This document shows positions 31,045-33,566 of a DNA stretch of 33,566 bases, piece after piece (positions within the stretch are counted from its first letter, which is position 1; every line of letters begins with the position of its first letter). The stretch spans positions 1 through 33,566 of the forward strand of contig JAHQXB010000088.1 of the NCBI GenBank assembly GCA_029856435.1, written 5' to 3'. The translations under genes and the position numbers were made by a program. The notes under the pieces are model-generated. The model did not search any database. It saw nothing but the letters and a program-made list of their open reading frames with translations, and was not told the origin of the DNA. The stretch comes from Candidatus Jordarchaeia archaeon. GTDB taxonomy: Archaea; Asgardarchaeota; Jordiarchaeia; Jordiarchaeales; Jordiarchaeaceae.

Positions 31045-32091
31045 ATGATAAAGACTAAATTAACCGAAATGCTTGGAATAAAACATCCCATAATCCAGGC
31101 AGGTATGGGCCCTTACAACACAATGAAATTATCAGCAGCTGTTGCAAACGCCGGTGGATTAGGAATCATATCCAGCATAGGTATGGGAGTTGTGGCTCTC
31201 GGGTTTAAACCTCTTTTCGGTTTTGAAAATCTCACTCCCCGAGAGCAAATGCTCTCCTCAATAGAGAAGGTTAAAGAGCTAACTAAGACCTCGCAGGGAA
31301 TTTTTGGAATCAATGTGCCAGTAGCTGCGGAGTTCCAATCAGTAGCCGGCGAACTTATTAACGCAGCCCTAGAAGCTAGAGAGACAGATTCGGAGGTTGC
31401 AAAGAGGCTTAAAGTAATTATCACATCTGCGGGTAACCCTGAGCCCTATGTAGAGAGTATAAAAGAATCGGGAGCTTACCACTTCCACGTGGTACCATCT
31501 CCCTACCATGCTAAAAAGGTTGAAAAGATGGGTACAGATCTCGTTATCGCCTCAGGACATGAGGGAGGTGGACACGTAGCCTACGATCCAGTTCACACCA
31601 TGGTTTTGCTGCCTGAGGTTGTTCGTTCTGTTAAGATTCCAGTTGTGGGTGCTGGTGGTTTTTGTGACGGAGCCACTCTGGCTGCAGCTTTGGCTTTAGG
31701 CGCGGTGGGAATACAAATGGGCACAAGATTCATTGCAACTAAAGAAAGTGACTTTTTACCGAATTACAAGAATTTTGTAAGGGATATCAATGATGTCAGG
31801 AATACTGTGGTTGCTAAAGGTCTATTTGGGAATCTCAGGTATCTCAAAAACCCTGCAGTTTTGAAAATGCTAGAGTTAGCCAAGTCCGGTGCTCCGGAGG
31901 AAGAGCAAATTAAATTTGAGATTGAATCATTAGAGGCTATAGAAGCTGGTGATATTGAGAATTCCGCAATGCCAGGAGGCGAAGTTGCCGGCAGAATAAA
32001 GGATATTCCTTCAGTGAAGGAATTAATCGAGACGATTGTGAAAGAGGCGGAAGAAATTATAAGGGTCAAATTACCAAAATTGGCCGTATAA
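31045..32091 (+). CDS. Nitronate monooxygenase-like flavin oxidoreductase (second copy)
   Basis: A 348-residue paralog of the protein at 15010-16026, with the same start (MLGIKHPIIQAGMGPYNTMK) and the same motifs: FGINVPV, ITSAGNP, HEGGGH with the active-site His, GAGGFCDG and GIQMGTRFIATKESDF. It differs by a 12-15 residue insert after the second strand (GMGVVALGFKPLFGFENL) and a longer C-terminal linker. It lies between two crotonase genes, which supports a job on an acyl-CoA or related unsaturated acid; this is inference. FMN binding is expected from the family. Confidence 0.85.
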   Translation: MIKTKLTEMLGIKHPIIQAGMGPYNTMKLSAAVANAGGLGIISSIGMGVVALGFKPLFGFENLTPREQMLSSIEKVKELTKTSQGIFGINVPVAAEFQSVAGELINAALEARETDSEVAKRLKVIITSAGNPEPYVESIKESGAYHFHVVPSPYHAKKVEKMGTDLVIASGHEGGGHVAYDPVHTMVLLPEVVRSVKIPVVGAGGFCDGATLAAALALGAVGIQMGTRFIATKESDFLPNYKNFVRDINDVRNTVVAKGLFGNLRYLKNPAVLKMLELAKSGAPEEEQIKFEIESLEAIEAGDIENSAMPGGEVAGRIKDIPSVKELIETIVKEAEEIIRVKLPKLAV

Positions 32092-32161
32092 AAACTTTTC
32101 ACCTTTTTTTGGGAATATTTTGATTCAAATACTTGCTGAGAGTTTCAGAAAAGAGGGTGTG

Positions 32162-32944
32162 ATGGGTATTAGTTTCAAATATATTCTTTTGGAGAAAGAT
32201 GACGGAACAGCAATAATTAGAATGAATAAGCCTGAAAAGTTGAACGCCATGCGAATAGAGATGCAGGAAGAAATCGTACAAGCTCTAAACAGCCTAACTT
32301 TAGATGAGTCCATAAAGGTGGTGATAATTACGGGTGTAGGCAAAGCCTTCAGTTCTGGAGGAGACATGGGGGATATGGAAACGGCGCACCAAATGCCCCC
32401 CTTCGAACTCAGAAAAACTTTGAATCAAAACTTGGCAGAAATAGTTAGAATTATTTGGAATATGGAAAAGCCCGTGATAGCTGCGGTTAACGGTGTAGCC
32501 ACTGGTGGAGCATGCAACTTAGCTATGGCCTGCGATATTGTGATAGCTTCAGATAAGGCACGTTTCGGGCAGATATTTCTCTCCATAGGCCTTATTCCCG
32601 ATGGCGGGGGAAGTTGGCTCCTACCCCGGCTTGTTGGTTTTCATAGAGCGGTTGAACTCATTTTCTCTGGAAGGTTAGTAGACGCCAAAGAGGCAGAGCA
32701 GCTGGGTTTGGTTAACAGAGTTGTACCAGCCGAAGAACTGGATAAGACAGTAAAGGAGTACGCTAATCTTCTTAAAATGTTTCCTTTAAGGGCGCTGGGA
32801 GCCACAAAAAAGGCAATACATAAAGGATTTAATATGACCCTTGAAGAAGCATTAGACTATGAGATGACCATGCAAACCTTATGCTTCCAAACAGAGGAAC
32901 ATAAAAAACGTGTTAAAGCATTCTCGGAGAGGAAAAAACAGTAG
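32162..32944 (+). CDS. PaaG-like enoyl-CoA isomerase/hydratase
   Basis: A full-length crotonase (260 residues). Oxyanion-hole segments are AFSSGGDM (62-69) and NGVATGGACNLA (110-121). Both hydratase glutamates are absent: Asn119 replaces the first and a hydrophobic residue the second. IGLIPDGGGSWLLPRLVG (142-159) instead supplies Asp147, as in PaaG-type isomerases and related enzymes. An enoyl-CoA or ring-type isomerase role is therefore more likely than hydration. The ATG at 32162 is preceded by GAGGGTG; the longer frame to 32120 starts at a TTG without a site. The gene follows the flavoprotein by about 70 bases. Confidence 0.85.
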   Translation: MGISFKYILLEKDDGTAIIRMNKPEKLNAMRIEMQEEIVQALNSLTLDESIKVVIITGVGKAFSSGGDMGDMETAHQMPPFELRKTLNQNLAEIVRIIWNMEKPVIAAVNGVATGGACNLAMACDIVIASDKARFGQIFLSIGLIPDGGGSWLLPRLVGFHRAVELIFSGRLVDAKEAEQLGLVNRVVPAEELDKTVKEYANLLKMFPLRALGATKKAIHKGFNMTLEEALDYEMTMQTLCFQTEEHKKRVKAFSERKKQ

Positions 32945-32990
32945 AATCACCATATTGAGGATATTCAGATAAAAAATATTTCAATAAAGG

Positions 32991-32998
32991 TTATATAT
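32991..32998 (+). promoter_or_regulatory. TATA box for the amidohydrolase gene
   Basis: TTATATAT at 32991-32998 predicts a start near 33020, with GAGGAG (33030-33035) in the leader before the ATG at 33048. The amidohydrolase can be made independently of the crotonase. Confidence 0.5.
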
Positions 32999-33047
32999 TC
33001 GACCTCCAATCACGAAGGGACACATGGTTTGAGGAGTGTGAGATGTT

Positions 33048-33566
33048 ATGAACAAAATAGGTGCAATAGATTGCTGGGCAGGTGTTTTACCTCCAGAGCA
33101 AACAAAAAATTGGCCCCCTCAGTTTTTACACATTTTCCAAAGATATAAAACTCCCGAAAAAATGTACAAAGGATTCACACCCGAAGAAATGATTCAGGAA
33201 ATGGATGAAGCCGGAGTAGAGAAGGTAATACTATCCGCATTCGTATACAAAGAAATGAGAGTAGATAACGATTACATAGCGAAAGTCTGCGATAAGTTTC
33301 CAGACAGATTCATCGGCTGTGGAACAGTAGATCCACGTGACGGTATGAAGGCTGTGAGAGAAGTGGAAAGAATAGTAAACGACCTACATTTTAAAGCCAT
33401 CAAACTTGAACCCTACGCTTACGGCGATGAAATCGTGGGTCTTCCTCCCAACCACAAATATTACTATCCCATATATGCAAAATGTGTTGAGCTTGACATA
33501 CCCGTCACCATCCAAATAGGCCACACGGGTCCACTTTTGCCATCAGAATGCGCCAGGCCAATCTAC
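33048..33566 (+). CDS. Amidohydrolase-family protein (cut by window end)
   Basis: 173 residues are visible and the frame is open at the edge. The pattern is that of COG2159 metal-dependent hydrolases and decarboxylases (aminocarboxymuconate-semialdehyde decarboxylase relatives): MDEAGVEKVILSAF, DKFPDRFIGCGTVDPRDG, the KAIKLEPYAYG strand, and IPVTIQIGHTGP with the conserved His. The usual HxH metal pair after the first strand is missing: the position reads AIDCWAG. The protein may bind no metal there or use other ligands. Its neighbours suggest carboxylic-acid breakdown or modification. Confidence 0.75.
   Translation, partial: MNKIGAIDCWAGVLPPEQTKNWPPQFLHIFQRYKTPEKMYKGFTPEEMIQEMDEAGVEKVILSAFVYKEMRVDNDYIAKVCDKFPDRFIGCGTVDPRDGMKAVREVERIVNDLHFKAIKLEPYAYGDEIVGLPPNHKYYYPIYAKCVELDIPVTIQIGHTGPLLPSECARPIY

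Overview
The window looks like a chromosomal segment of an uncultivated archaeon. The evidence is an archaeal-type S-adenosylmethionine synthetase, the F420 gamma-glutamyl ligase CofE, an archaeal tRNA-splicing endonuclease, a PAC2-family protein, a Roadblock/LC7 protein and an AbrB-PhoU regulator. Promoters are TATA boxes about 25 bases before start sites, and many genes carry GGAGG-type ribosome sites with frequent TTG and GTG starts. A TACK-type lineage such as Bathyarchaeia would fit, but no rRNA or tRNA is present to prove it. I see no CRISPR array, insertion sequence or phage gene.

Layout. 1-2.1 kb: the start of a leftward gene, a structured RNA candidate, a DUF47 protein, EndA, and a second structured RNA candidate. 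2.2-4.8 kb: small unknown genes, an alpha/beta hydrolase, a zinc-ribbon/RING-like protein, a long-hairpin element and a tiny Cys-rich protein. 4.9-9.1 kb: Roadblock protein, Orc1/Cdc6-like AAA+ ATPase, another structured intergenic element, and two divergent winged-helix proteins. 9.2-13.3 kb: PAC2 protein, a 600-base gap with a decayed gene and a repeat-bearing element, CofE divergent from a dihydropteroate-synthase-like protein, and a further structured gap. 13.3-17 kb: a membrane metallophosphoesterase divergent from a nitronate-monooxygenase-like flavoprotein, then an HTH/zinc regulator. 17.2-25.8 kb: one gene for a 2,861-residue HEAT-repeat protein, about a quarter of the window. 26-30 kb: S-adenosylmethionine synthetase, AbrB-PhoU regulator and a ParB-like protein. 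30.2-33.6 kb: a same-strand group of crotonase, flavin oxidoreductase, PaaG-like crotonase and an amidohydrolase cut by the window end. This group looks like acyl-CoA or carboxylic-acid metabolism.

Three things stand out. First, the giant HEAT solenoid has roughly 75 units of 36 residues and a non-repeat C-terminal domain. Second, the intergenic spaces repeatedly hold 165-230-base elements whose two ends can pair; two of these have a TATA box at the right distance and are probably real non-coding RNAs that I cannot name. Third, the + strand alternates between A/C-rich and G/T-rich blocks regardless of gene direction, and one switch falls sharply in the middle of a gene near 15,560. All pairing and counting here was done by eye; no covariance, database or skew computation was run.
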